Positions 12,624 through 24,884 of a DNA stretch of 64,000 bases are shown one piece after another; position 1 is the first letter of the stretch, and each line of letters begins with the position of its first letter. Made by a program: the position numbers and the translations under genes. The DNA comes from Macrotrachela quadricornifera (lineage: Eukaryota; Rotifera; Eurotatoria; Philodinida; Philodinidae), in the NCBI GenBank assembly GCA_022393335.1, contig JAJEKB010020966.1, positions 152,902 through 216,901 of the forward strand. The letters are read 5' to 3'. The notes under the pieces were generated by a model. The model was not told the origin of the DNA. It ran no database searches and saw only the letters and a list, made by a program, of their open reading frames with translations.

Positions 12624-15482
12624 TAGTGTTATTATTCTATTCGGCAATCTTCTCAAAACGAAAAATCATGTAATAAAATGTGTTAACAAAAGTAGTTTAA
12701 TATAAACTTTGTAGGTTTTGCTGAAGGAATTGATACAAGCTGGGAAGTATTCACATTGATCATCGATGGAGTCACATCATGCTAAATATCAAATACGTAA
12801 TTGAATCTGTTTTGGTTTAAAATATTAAATTTCTATGACGAGTATGAAGCTTGCACTTAACAAGTGCGAGTTCCTATTTTGAATAAATTCAATTACATGT
12901 CTGTATGTAGCAATAGATGTCAGATGATAGACATATATGACGGTATATAGTTTCCTCAAGATCTAATGAAAATGAAAATATAAATTACAACATTAGAGTA
13001 ATTTGACTACGTAATAGCTTTTTATTGCTGAAGTCATTTGGTGCCTTAAAAGTGCCCCTGTCTCCAATCCAAAAGCATCTATTATAGTTTACTACCAAAT
13101 GATTAAATCGAATTTTCTTGAAAATATTATTCACCTATGAAAAATTTAAAAGATACACATCTCCACTCATGTAATTTAATTGAGATCACGTTGAAAAATC
13201 TAATTTGGTTCAAAAGACCTACATGTAAGAAGGACTTGCTCTATCACATTATCATTTTGAGATTGATAAGGCATATAAAACAAGAGACAAAACTCTGCTG
13301 CGAATATTCGTTGTTTTCATTGATACTCCTGAGTGAACAATCAGAAAAGCTAATAAAGTTCAATTTCTACATCTATTAATTGAAATACCACAAATAAAAG
13401 ACATAAAGTTCTTCAATGAAGTCTGCTCGTTCCATTAATATGGATTACTGTATTACATCTAAGAATTTACTTCAACGCGACTATATTTGTTGAGGTCACT
13501 TGATGTTTAACAATTTGCAGTGAACAATGTAAATTAAATCATATAATAATTCAATAAAAACTTAATACAAAATAACGTATGACAGAAGTGAGTTATAAGT
13601 TAAAAGAAATATATAATATCTTATGTATAGAGAACTTTGAAGTCCATGAATTTTAATATAAACGAAATGCTAATCATTGCAGCGGAAAGATTTGGCACTA
13701 AGCGAGCTCAGAAACTTAATACAGATGACGTGAAATTAAAACTCAAATGAACCTGTAGTAGAATAGAATATGGCTTGCTATGAAAAATCTGATTCAAATA
13801 TACAAAATGGAAAAGATAGAATGCCGTTTGAAACAACAAACGAAAGACAAATGTAAATGAGAACAAGCGATTGGAAACTGGACTAAAACGGAGAAAACGT
13901 GACATTATGAAGACTAATTTAATTGATGATACCATGGATGACGATTGTAATAGTATCGCTTGCAGCGCCATGGAGGTATCTTAGGCTATAACATTCCAGA
14001 GTTGAGCGATCAATGGCATCGAATCGAACGAGTTTAAAAAAGAAGAAAGAATGAGACGGTAGTATTGTTATATAACGATCGAATATCTTAGCACCAGAAA
14101 TTGAACAAACAGCAGAAATAGTAAAAGAAAGGATACACTAATAGACTCATAAAAAGTGGCTAAGTAGATGAGGGATGATAATAAACTGCCGTAATGAAAT
14201 ATAAGTTAGAACAAACGCCAGTCTATCAATCATTACACATAAAATGTGATGTAAGTATGAAAGAGAAGCATTTGCAAGATTTATTAATGGCGTCCAAAGA
14301 TGCTAATCGACTAATCTGAGAAATTTTAGGAGAAATGAAATCACTAAAATTTTATAAAGTCGAATAGATTTTAAAGACCTTTATTAAAGGGATTAAGTCT
14401 ATTAGAATGATAGAGATTGCTTATTAGTAATCGAGCATCTAAAAAACTGAGTTTTATTTATCTTGAATTGGTTGAATTTTCTAACATCCACATCTACTAT
14501 CAATAATATTCGCTTACATTCATGATTATACCAGTTGACGATGTTGATGTGTATTTTTCTTTACTGCAGTTTAAGTGAGTAAACCGTTTTGTGTACATTA
14601 ACATACAGAAGCGTCCGTTTTATAGATGCAATCATTTTCTATTTTGTTTAATCACAAGTGTTTTTGTAGATAGAAGTAGTTGATGAATTTTTTTATTGCA
14701 CATATTGTCATGCATTATTTAAGAAGTAATTCAAATATTGATTTATTTTCAAATTAAAACAACAAAACACAGTGAGAAGACGCACTATACGCGCAAAAAG
14801 ATTTTATTTGAGCACATCTCTTTCTCTATAGTACTTGAGAATATTTATTAAAATAAGAAAAAAATTCAATTTTTCAAGCCTCACACACTATAATCTTTTT
14901 TCATTTCATTTATGATCGTCATACATACATTTTTACGAACTTTGATCGCTCAAGATATAATTTAAAATTATGATTTTGATATAATCGAAAAATTGACTAA
15001 TACAAGAGACACACTCAATAAGCGCTCGGTCAAGGGTAACAAAATATGCACCACTAACTTTCATAACAGAGTTTTAACAATTGTCGAATGTCATTTGTTA
15101 ATTTAAAAATCATGAATTAATGAACTTTCGTTTACTGAGTTTTTAATTTTCTTTTATCAAAGTACTTAGTTCTAAGACAAAAAATTAATCTTTGATTAGC
15201 AGCAATTTTCATTAACATGCATATTTCTTCATTAGTAGATTGTCAGTGAAGCAGTCTGTGTGACAAGAAACCTGTACAGCAAGTATATGTGTTAGATATC
15301 TCCAGTACGTAAATGACTGGTTAGATAACAAGCCACTTTTCTATTCATGGAAGGACCACATGAGATCCGTGTAAAACAAATAATAGAAATTGAAAAGAAA
15401 GATCATTCAAAACGGTACATATAACTTGTTGTCGTCATATACAGCGATCTACCTCAGACTAATCTAGATTTAAATATACGTA
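12624..15482. other. gene-free stretch
   Basis: No family recognised. The + strand at about 13660-13980 translates into Lys/Arg-rich fragments broken by stops and might be decayed coding sequence, but no homology could be assigned. Confidence 0.4.
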
Positions 15483-16570
15483 GGATGTTCGAAAAGCATT
15501 CAGACTGATTTTATTTTTAAAAAAAGCCAGCAAAATACATTACAATTATTGAAGTATATGTTCTTTCTCGAAGTATCGTCTCTCCGCTGAAAAGCATTGT
15601 ATTAATATTCTAAAAGTTTCTATATAGCTGCTGAGAAGTCATATTTAGACAAAATGACCAGATGCTGATATATCGTTGATTTGAATGAACTTCGAGCATT
15701 GTAATGTCTTCCTTTGAGATAACCTTTTAAAATAGGAAAAAGAAAATATTTGTTGAGGGTCAGATCGACAGAAAAAAAATGAATGATGAAACAGTTCATA
15801 CTTTAAATTGTGAATGGTAAAAGGAACGAGATATAATATATTTGTTGCGAGTATTATCATTTAAAAGATAACATTAGCTAGAATTAAACCTCATTGTTGT
15901 TTGTTAATTATTGACTGGATTTACTCGAACATGAGGCTAGCTTTGTCTACATAGCTTATTTACTACAATGTTTGCATATGTCTTCATTATTATTACATTC
16001 ACCAATGCAGACTCTTTGTGATCTCAGAAAGAGAAATATAAAACCTTGTTAGCCGACTTTCCTTATTTAAGTTTTGTTATTTATGGTAAATCAGCTCGTT
16101 TTCATCGATTTTATGGTTGTGTTGATTCAGATTGATGATAATAATAAAAACACAATTTATCATCAATTATAATTCGAAAAAGAAATCTGTTTCTTTTAAT
16201 TGAATAACGGAGAAATTTAAATCATATCTAATTAACCATGTACAATATCACGTGCTTCACTATTTGAAATGCCTATAACATCTGCTATTTCCTGAATTAC
16301 AATCCGATGATTTTCGATGGTTAGACTTTCAACAGCTTTAAAAGTTTGATCATTCGTTGCAGTAATTGGTCATTCACATTTAGAGGCATCATCAATGTTT
16401 AATTGTCCATATTTAAAACAACGAACTCTATTAAAAAAACCGTTGTATGTGATGGAGTACGATCATCAGAAACCACTACCATACATTCATAAATATTGGA
16501 TGAAGATTGATCTTCTAAATCAAGAAACTTTATTGCTAAGCGATCGGCACCCTTTTGATTCCCCATTAGT
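15483..16570 (-). pseudogene. degenerate mariner-family transposase (element 2)
   Basis: Reading the minus strand from about 16560 to 15483 in shifting frames gives mariner blocks in the correct order: an N-terminal stretch ending DDRTPSHTTVF; a helix-turn-helix region with CFKYGQLNIDDASKCE, then ENHRIVIQEIADVIGISNSE; a central block near 16020-16100 resembling the K-x-ADLP and KVLYFSF region; and a C-terminal block with LTLNKYFLFPILKGYLKGR (the YSPDL...DYFLFPKLK region) near 15680-15760. Many stops and frameshifts make it a pseudogene. At 15481 a TA followed by GGATGTTCGAAAAGCATTCA looks like the 3' terminal inverted repeat. The matching 5' repeat was not found. Confidence 0.7.
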
Positions 16571-17030
16571 GTTCAAAGGGTGTTTCAGTAGAAATCATTA
16601 TATTTGTGCACAGGTATTTCATTAGTTAAAGGTACGTTTAATTTATAGTTATTTGATAATATCATCAGCGTAAGTAGCATATTTATTGTTCTATTTTTAA
16701 AGTTAGTTTAAGATTCACAGATATCGTTATTTAAATATTCTCATATTCATATTCAACTTGAATTATTTTTTGATGAAACTAAATTATTTCTTCTGTTCTA
16801 ATCGTTCAATGATCAATAGATTGTACTAGATCTCAAAATTTATCGGAAACTCTTTAGCAACAAATAAAAATGTATTTGAACGAGTTATAATTCAGCAATT
16901 TATTGCATTCAAAAATTAAAACAAATTTTTCTTTTTCTTGTAGATCGTTTCATGGCCACAAACATAATGAAAACATCAAAGCTCGAACCAGATAAAAATT
17001 TTCTGTTCTCGGTTAATTTTGGGAGAGACG
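16571..17030. other. intergenic stretch
   Basis: AT-rich; nothing recognised. It should contain the missing 5' terminus of the mariner remnant and the 3' end of the microseminoprotein-like gene. Confidence 0.45.
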
Positions 17031-17681
17031 TTATTCGGTGGTAGGTGTATGTTTTTTTGCCGAGCATTTTTTCTTTGTAATATGTGGTGATGATGATGGT
17101 GATTGTGATGATGTCGTTGGTATGTCAAAACATGGCTTAGAAGGATCATCCTTTTTTACGGGTTTAATGTCACATGTATTATCGGCCAGCTTACAATCGG
17201 CTGGCAATCCAATAGTTCCAGCACTTCTTCCATATCTAAATGATAAATTAATATTTTTTCTTAAATTATCGAAATATCTATTATTATTCATTAAATAAAT
17301 TCGTTATTTTTGTTACATAAAGAAAATATTAATTTTTATCATATATTATTTTATGCGTAATAATAATGATTAAAAGTTCTAACTCACCCACAACATTGTA
17401 ATCCACGTTTGTCACACGTGCATTTTATGCAACTAGGATAGTCAATGCTCCATGCACTCATTGCTGGATGTTTCACGTCTTTATCTTCACAATAGTATTC
17501 ACTTAATGGTATACCTTTGAATGAAACATTTGCATAAATTTTTCGCTATAAAATCCCAATTCAACTAACCTGCAGTCTCATTATATGGTGCCGGTTGAAG
17601 CATACCACGATAACAAAATCCATTCACTTTGGCTAGTAAAAATGCCAAAGCAAGAATCAGTAGTTTATAATAGCAGACCAT
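17031..17681 (-). CDS. secreted beta-microseminoprotein (PSP94/MSMB)-like protein, three exons
   Basis: Exons: 17681-17570, 17514-17388 and 17235-17031 (TAA), with introns of 55 and 152 bp; donors GTTAGT and GTGAGT, acceptors CAAAG and CATTTAG, phases continuous. The protein (about 147 residues) starts with a signal peptide (MVCYYKLLILALAFLLAKVNG) and a mature N-terminus FCYRG. The cysteine pattern follows the beta-microseminoprotein family: CY near the N-terminus, a Cys before KHPAMSAWSIDYPSC, then CIKCTC, LQCCG, PADC, NTCDIKPVKKDDPSKPC. The KHP...W...C..C.C motif, the CC pair and the final K-x-DP-x-x-x-C are diagnostic in vertebrate members (recalled knowledge). A Ser/Thr/Lys-rich tail after the last family cysteine is extra. 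The role is likely extracellular, but targets are unknown. Easily missed because it is split into three small exons. Confidence 0.85.
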
Positions 17682-19669
17682 TTCAATGAATGAAGTTTTT
17701 AGTAAATAGAACTCCTATATATTTAACCAAAAAAAAACATTATTTCAATAATATACAATATTTTCTATTGATAATTTTTGGTAACATATGGATATTAATT
17801 AAAATATAATATATATCTTTGAAATAAATATAGATAATTACTTTTAAAATAATACACAGCTGTGTACAAAAAACATTTGCAAATATGTAATTGTCTTTTT
17901 AATGTTTTCATATTATGTGAAACAATATAAAGTTTTATTCTTTTGATGATAGTTTTATGCCAACTTGACATACAAAATAACGAATTTAAAAAAAATTCAG
18001 ATATATCTTTCAATCCAAAGCAAGATAGAAGTCAATAGTTGTTTGTATAGAAATACAGTAGGAAGTAGCACTAATATGTATATGTTTCTTATTTTGGTAC
18101 TTTTTGTAGTAGAATTTTTCACGATGCAATTTTTGAAACATTCAGTATAAAGATTTTACTCAAAGTTCCTTATTAAAATTTTAAAAGACTTAAGCAACTA
18201 ATCAAGATTCTTTTCTATAAGTTTTTTTGTTATCTTTTACAATCACTTTCGGAATATTTTCTGCTCAAAGAATATCAATAAAAATCATCTGTTTAATTTA
18301 TTGTAATGATAATAAATCAAGATTTAAAACAGAATTCTCTTATGGGTTATTGAAGCATCATAGCCAAGTAATTAAAACAGTTGTAATATCTTCAAAATTA
18401 AGGGCGTTCAAATCTGTGTGTCACTTTCCTATGAAGTAACCTTGAACGAATTATGTATGGTCACTGTTTAGAATATTATACTATTGCGAAGTTTCTTAAC
18501 AATAGACGATCGCTCAAATTTTTCAAAACATGACGGAAAGATAATGAAAATGTAGAGATTACTCTTTAAAAAAAAAGAAAAAACAGGATTCGATTTATTC
18601 TTGATTAAGAAAAGAGGTTTTCTTTTTTATTTTTGTATAAATTCTTTTCTCGTTAATTTTGTTCTTATAATTAAAATTCTGTGAAATAAATGTTAAAATC
18701 ATCATCACTTAGTATCAATTAATAAAAAAGCTGAAGGACAAGATAAGCTATTTTTTACGTCTATTACTGTATGGAGTATGAATGAATTAGTAACATGCTT
18801 CTAAGATAAGAATTATTCAATTGAATCAAGAGTTAAGATGTCTTAAAGTCAATCAGATTCGTTTCTTCTTCTGTCTAAAACGAATACATTGTCAAACGAT
18901 CATCTAGTCAAGACCCAATCACTGAATATAAGTGCTCAATTTTCAAAAATTCTATCGTGAAAAATCTTTATAATATAATAGAATGTCCATGCATTGAACA
19001 GTTAAAGCGTTTTGAGGAATTAAATCAACTTAATATCATTTAGAATTACAGTTCTATTTATATAACTATTAAGCAAAACAAGTTCACAGCTTTTCTATAA
19101 TACGAAGATATTTAATTTTAAATTATGATCACTGAGATTGATGCCAATCTCATACTTTTAATGCACTATTTATTACGTTTAAGATTTGTTATTGAAAATC
19201 CTTTATATGAAGTATAAAAAAATCCTCATTTTCATGTTATATATATAAAATTTTATAATAATAAAAAACACGTTTTTTTGTTTCTGTGTTTCCTTCCACT
19301 GACGTATTAGATTATAAGCTTATATTGGAATATTTTTTTATATTAAAAGATTGAATGTACATATGGCTTAATAACCATCTCGTTCGTTTTCATTCATCTA
19401 TGTTGTTATTAAGATTTGATGATATAATTTGAAATTGGATTGATTTAATATGTCAGATGAAATTGCAAAAAAAAATACAGTAAATATGTTCAATTTTGAA
19501 TCTAAAAACTCTTTTACATAATGGTATCAAGCTTTAGTAACAATTCATTAACAATCAATCCTAAATAAAAAAATATATATAAAGAACTATTTTAGTTTTC
19601 ATTATTTTATTTAATCTTTTTCTCGTTTCATAAAACATTATTAATTAAAAAATATTGTATATTAAATAT
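17682..19669. other. gene-free stretch
   Basis: AT-rich intergenic sequence; open frames are short and without recognisable motifs. Confidence 0.5.
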
Positions 19670-20878
19670 CTATTCTAAGTGTAAAGTCAAAATAATAATG
19701 CAGATGAGAAGAAGAAGATCATTAAGATATACTTGAATACTGGTTGAACGAGCACTGACTATTGTCGAAGATGATGAGGACATAATCGTTGAAGTAGTAG
19801 TAGAATTACTTAGAAAAGATAGTGCATAGGACGACATATTGTAGGATGACACTCCATTAGCAGTACAATTTGGACCAAATGATGGATAGTTTCCCGGACC
19901 AAAACATCCAACTAGATATGGATATGTTGACGTAGCAAAATAAGCATAGTTACCTATTGAATCATAAAACATTCCATTGCAGGCATCAAAACCTGATGTT
20001 ACTCGAGTATTTGCTGCTAGATATGGTCCATAAATAACATGTCCATCTTTAGCAACACCAATTACTGTCATTGTTTGATAGTTGTAGAATGAAGATAAAG
20101 AATAATTGGCAATACTCGAACCACAAGTAGTATTACCACATGGTAAAATAGGTCCACTAGGAGGATTTAACATACAACCAGTACTCATATGATAATGATA
20201 TATACCGGATACTTGACAATGAGCAAGACAAGAATCTACGGACTCAGCTAATGAACCCCATGGTGCTGGTGGATAAAATGGATCAATATTTTGTGCTGAA
20301 TCAGGACTGAAAATTAAAACACCATCTACTGATACTCCTGTTACAGTATCAAGAGTCACTGAACCATGATTAACATAACCAGAAGCCGATGGTACTGTTG
20401 ATGAAGAAGTTAATGTGCAGATAGTTTGTGAAAGTGATGATACACTATTGAAGTTTTGATTAAGAGAATTAATACTTACATCAGGATTAAAATTAACTTC
20501 AAAATCAACATTGAGTTCGCTGAAACTACCTGAAGGAACGCTAGCACATCGTGGTGGTAAACCATTCGTTTGAATACGAATTTTAATAACACCACTACTA
20601 TTTCGACAAACAACACTTAATTTTCGTTGCCATACACAAACACCACTAATATTTCGACCGGGACATACAACAGTAGTATCCGAACAAGTTACATTAATAC
20701 CTGTAGTACCTGTAATATTAATAGCGGTATAATTAATTGTTGAACGAAATGCTGAAGCTACTGTTTGACAGTCCAATAATGAATTTGATGCAGTTGAATG
20801 TGTTTCGAGTAAGTAAATAAATAACAAAATACAGACAACAAAATTAAATTGTTGGTAGGTCATTATTATTCTTTTCAT
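19670..20878 (-). CDS. YHYH-domain secreted or GPI-anchored surface protein
   Basis: Single exon, 402 residues. Residues 1-30 form a signal peptide (LLFIYLLETHSTA core); an alternative start is Met6. Residues about 35-160 are a Cys-rich, Asn-glycosylatable region. Residues about 165-350 match the YHYH domain, with the name-giving GIYHYHMSTGC at 225-235 and later VIGVAKDGHVIYGPY. The tail is Ser/Thr-rich with several STTTST stretches, and the last about 17 residues are hydrophobic (LLLLICIIILTLHL), which fits a GPI-anchor signal or a C-terminal membrane segment. YHYH proteins occur widely in bacteria and in scattered eukaryotes; the biochemical function is not known to me. The absence of introns fits, but does not prove, a transferred origin. 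Confidence 0.82.
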   Translation of the reverse strand: MKRIIMTYQQFNFVVCILLFIYLLETHSTASNSLLDCQTVASAFRSTINYTAINITGTTGINVTCSDTTVVCPGRNISGVCVWQRKLSVVCRNSSGVIKIRIQTNGLPPRCASVPSGSFSELNVDFEVNFNPDVSINSLNQNFNSVSSLSQTICTLTSSSTVPSASGYVNHGSVTLDTVTGVSVDGVLIFSPDSAQNIDPFYPPAPWGSLAESVDSCLAHCQVSGIYHYHMSTGCMLNPPSGPILPCGNTTCGSSIANYSLSSFYNYQTMTVIGVAKDGHVIYGPYLAANTRVTSGFDACNGMFYDSIGNYAYFATSTYPYLVGCFGPGNYPSFGPNCTANGVSSYNMSSYALSFLSNSTTTSTIMSSSSSTIVSARSTSIQVYLNDLLLLICIIILTLHLE

Positions 20879-23800
20879 TTAATAGTGTTCTTATTCTTTC
20901 AATGTGCGCTATGCTTTCATAGAGAAATGATCAAGTCAACCGAGTAGAACCCAAATAAACGAAGAAAAACAAAGAAGCTAGAAGTAAGTAAATATTATTT
21001 ACTGTGAGGGTAATAGTCATATTTTCGACGCCTACAAAAGTTGCATTTAATGTAAAAGAAAAATAAATTGACTGAATGTCACACTTTTTGTACTCTATTA
21101 TGTTCGTTGCTTGAGAAAAACAATGGGGCAGAGAACAATATGTAACGATCCATGAATGTACTTTTTCATAAAAACCAGCATTGAAAAAGTAATGTTCCTT
21201 TTTTTAAATGAGTACGTTTTGTTGGTTACGTTTGAAGGAAATTTGTCTTCTAGTGATGAAACAATAAAAACAAACAGAACAAAAGGAGAAATATAAAGAA
21301 CCAGACAAGCAATCAGCTACTATTATTTCTAGTTTTGTTTAAATATTTTTTAAACATCTTTTATTTACGTCTGTAGATGCTGTCAACTTGTTTTTTCAGA
21401 AATATTATAAGTCTGCTATGTTTCTATAAGTAAACTCTCTTTTTATTACTATTTAAATATATATTTTTTTTTCTATCAATTATACAATTAACCAGATTGA
21501 GTTTGAGATGAAAAGGATTCAATATTTTAGACACACGAAGTTATACAATAGACCAGCGAATAAAACAGATCATGAAGGATTTCTACAGCATCAATCTTTG
21601 AATAATTAAAAAAATTTGTCAAAATTGCAGCAGACATAATGAGCAACAAAGAACATGTCTTTTTTTTTTATTCTATTTGTATTAGTTAAAAGTGCAGCTT
21701 CAATTGAATTAAATGATACAGTTCTTCTCTTTACATTCCAATTTTTATTAATATTAACAGAATGGTAAAAGTAAAAAAAATAAAAGAAATCAATTATATA
21801 CATATTTCTTTTGTTTACTCATAACTCTGTAAGCAAATTGCAAGTTCATCATTTAGTTTCACTCTCTTAAATGAAATATGTTACATATGTGTATCGTGCA
21901 CGACAGTATCGCAATCTATATGTTGTAGTCGAATTATTAATCATTCATTCATTTTTTTTTTATAAATTCTCATTCGATTATTTTTCTAAAGCACATTAAG
22001 AGATCAATCGATTCGAGACGACTAGATCTTTAAATCTTGTCATCTTAGGCTCTAAGAATAGATGACACTAATTCCTATTAACCTAAAAAATTTCTAACAT
22101 TTACACTTAATTTTTCCTAATTGAAGATAATACATGCTTGATGACAAAACATCCTTGAAACTGTGCCAAATATTCATCTAAAGGACAATTCTTTTTCTGA
22201 ATGAAACAAGTGACAAGAGCAACGAATCGTTTGTTACGGTTTCAAAAAACTATAATGAATATTAATGAGCGATTAATTCGTTTGGCAAATCTTCCAATTA
22301 TACTGCTATTCTCTTCATTAAATACCTGAAAAATAAAACTATATCATCTTGAATAAGAAAATAGATGATAAAAAAATATAGAATCACACTTGTATCTTAT
22401 CAAACTATTAAAGAATCAATTGATATATTATTACCTTGAGTTATACCTTATTATCACTGAAAAAATGCTGTTTGTTCAATTAGTTATAAAGCGATTCATC
22501 TATCAATAACATTCGAATTTGATCGATATCGATGCTAATATTAAAAATCAAATGACACATACGTCATGATTGCTTAAAAATATAGAATACAATTACATTT
22601 ATGAATAGATAGAACGCAGTATCTTGATTACGAATATCTTTTGTTTTTTGAAATTTGTCGAATAGTAAGACAAATCTTGGGCGTTAAAGATAAGCCTAAA
22701 AATCATTATTATCGATTTAAAACTCATTCAATGTAAAACTTTTCTCTTCGATATAATATACATAAAGCTTTCGAAGACACTTATGTTTTTTTAATCAATA
22801 ATTATTGAATACCATGCTCAATGAGTTTTTTTAGTCGCTCATCGTGACTTTTCGTCCCTTTTTCAGTAATAAATATCATACCAAAAATAGTTTTATTATA
22901 GAAGGTGATAATCGTAAATAATTGTTGTCTATCATATTTAGCTGTTTTGATATATGTTGTATTCCATTATTTATAAATGATTATAAACAATTTAAAACTC
23001 ATTCGTTAAGAATTTATCCCTTATAAATACTTTTATGGCAGTATAGAAGTTTATGATCATATGTATATCAAGGAACTAAAGAAAGATGAATACATTTCGG
23101 CTTTTTTTACATTTATGGTTTTTATGTTCGAATATTTATTCATTATCTTTTAAAAGAGAATCTGTACAACATTGAAAATTTATTTTTTAGAATCAATCAT
23201 ACAAATGATTTAAATAAAAAAAAAACAAGTATTCTTTATCTTAACTCTAATTCTTTATAGATTCTTTTGATATTTATTTAAATCTAAAGAAAGAATATAG
23301 TTATTCGACATGATTTTATGTAATATTGTACGATGTAATTGAAATGACTCAACATTTTAAATTCATCATTCATAGAAATTTTGATTTTCATATAATATCT
23401 TATACCTCTTTTTACCTTTGAACTTACAAACATTATTGAAATTTAATGATGTATGATATCTATGGTTATATGCACTCTACTTAGCTTCATCATCGAGAAA
23501 CTTTGTCTTGAAAAAAAAACATGTTGTTATCCTTAGTTTAATTAGTATGTTATGATTTTTGTTAATAATTTCTGCCCATATCAAATAGATTAAATATTTA
23601 TTTTGAATTTTGACTATATCTTAATAATCAATTATTTTGCTCTTTTTATATTCGAATAGCATCTCTATAGCAAGTACTGATAAAGTTATGGATATTATTT
23701 ACTACATACGATATTGAATATTCGTAGCATGTGTACACTTTTTATCATTGAGTTCTCAATAACACAGGTGGTTTTATTGTTTTTCAAAATAAAGTCTAAC

Positions 23801-24884
23801 TTAAAAGAGAAAGTATACTATCCATATATAAAAATGTTTGATTCAATAAAACGTTAGTTACTATCGTTCTTTTTTCTTTTTATTTTGCATTTTCACATAA
23901 ATATTGTCAAAGTTATGTTCAGTAGACGTAGTTAATGTGCTATTTGAGCGGAAATTGCTGCACGATCATTGTGTATATGAATTTATCCTTCATCTATTTC
24001 TTTCATTAGACGAATTTATGTACTCAGAGTAAAGACATTTAAATATTATTTATTTTAATTTAGTTGTACCGAAACATATAAAATAGCAACAATTGGCTAT
24101 TTTATATTGGAAAAAAGAAATTTTCTCAATCTTCTTTTCACTTACTTTCCATCACAGTAATTTACAGATTGTTCGGTATTTTATAACTTTTCTTTTGTAT
24201 TTAAATTATTATAAACGTTATACTCTTGACTTTTCCACATATATGCAAAACAAAAAAAGTAAATTTTGTACTTAAATGAACAAAATACTTAAAATAGTTT
24301 TATTTCATTTTTGTTTTCAAATACTATAATTTTCATATTTGAGTATTAAAAAACATGAAATCATAAAACATATGAATACTTAATGATCAATTTAGAAGGC
24401 TTTTTTGAAAGTTCGTTTGAATAATAATTGTAGGTATAAGAGTGAAACAAACATTTTCGAATTTTTTTTCCTTTCATAGACTGAAAATGAATGTATAAGA
24501 AATATATAGAAATATATTATTATGAAGTTAATTTATAATTAACTCATAGAATGATATATAAACATTTTTACCTTATTAAACTATGCGATTTATTGAGAGA
24601 TAAATACTCATTACTGCATGTTATTTTATAATCAGACCATTATATAAGTTTTTAAGAACATTTTACATTCATTAATAATAAATATGAACTTTGTCTTTAA
24701 TTATTCATATAAACCAAATATGACAATGTGTTTTTTTTATGGATTTCTCTTGTTTTTATTTCACTTTAATAGAGTAGAAAGGAATTTGATGTATGTTTAC
24801 AGGTAAATGAAGCTGCTGTTAAACAAAATCGTTAACTATAACGAAGAAAAGTTTTGTCTCATTAAACTGATCAGTTGTATTTAA
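20879..24884. other. 4-kb gene-free AT-rich stretch
   Basis: No coding region, RNA gene or element terminus recognised on either strand. The sequence is dominated by poly-A/T runs. It may contain the upstream control region of the D8C-domain gene. Confidence 0.5.
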
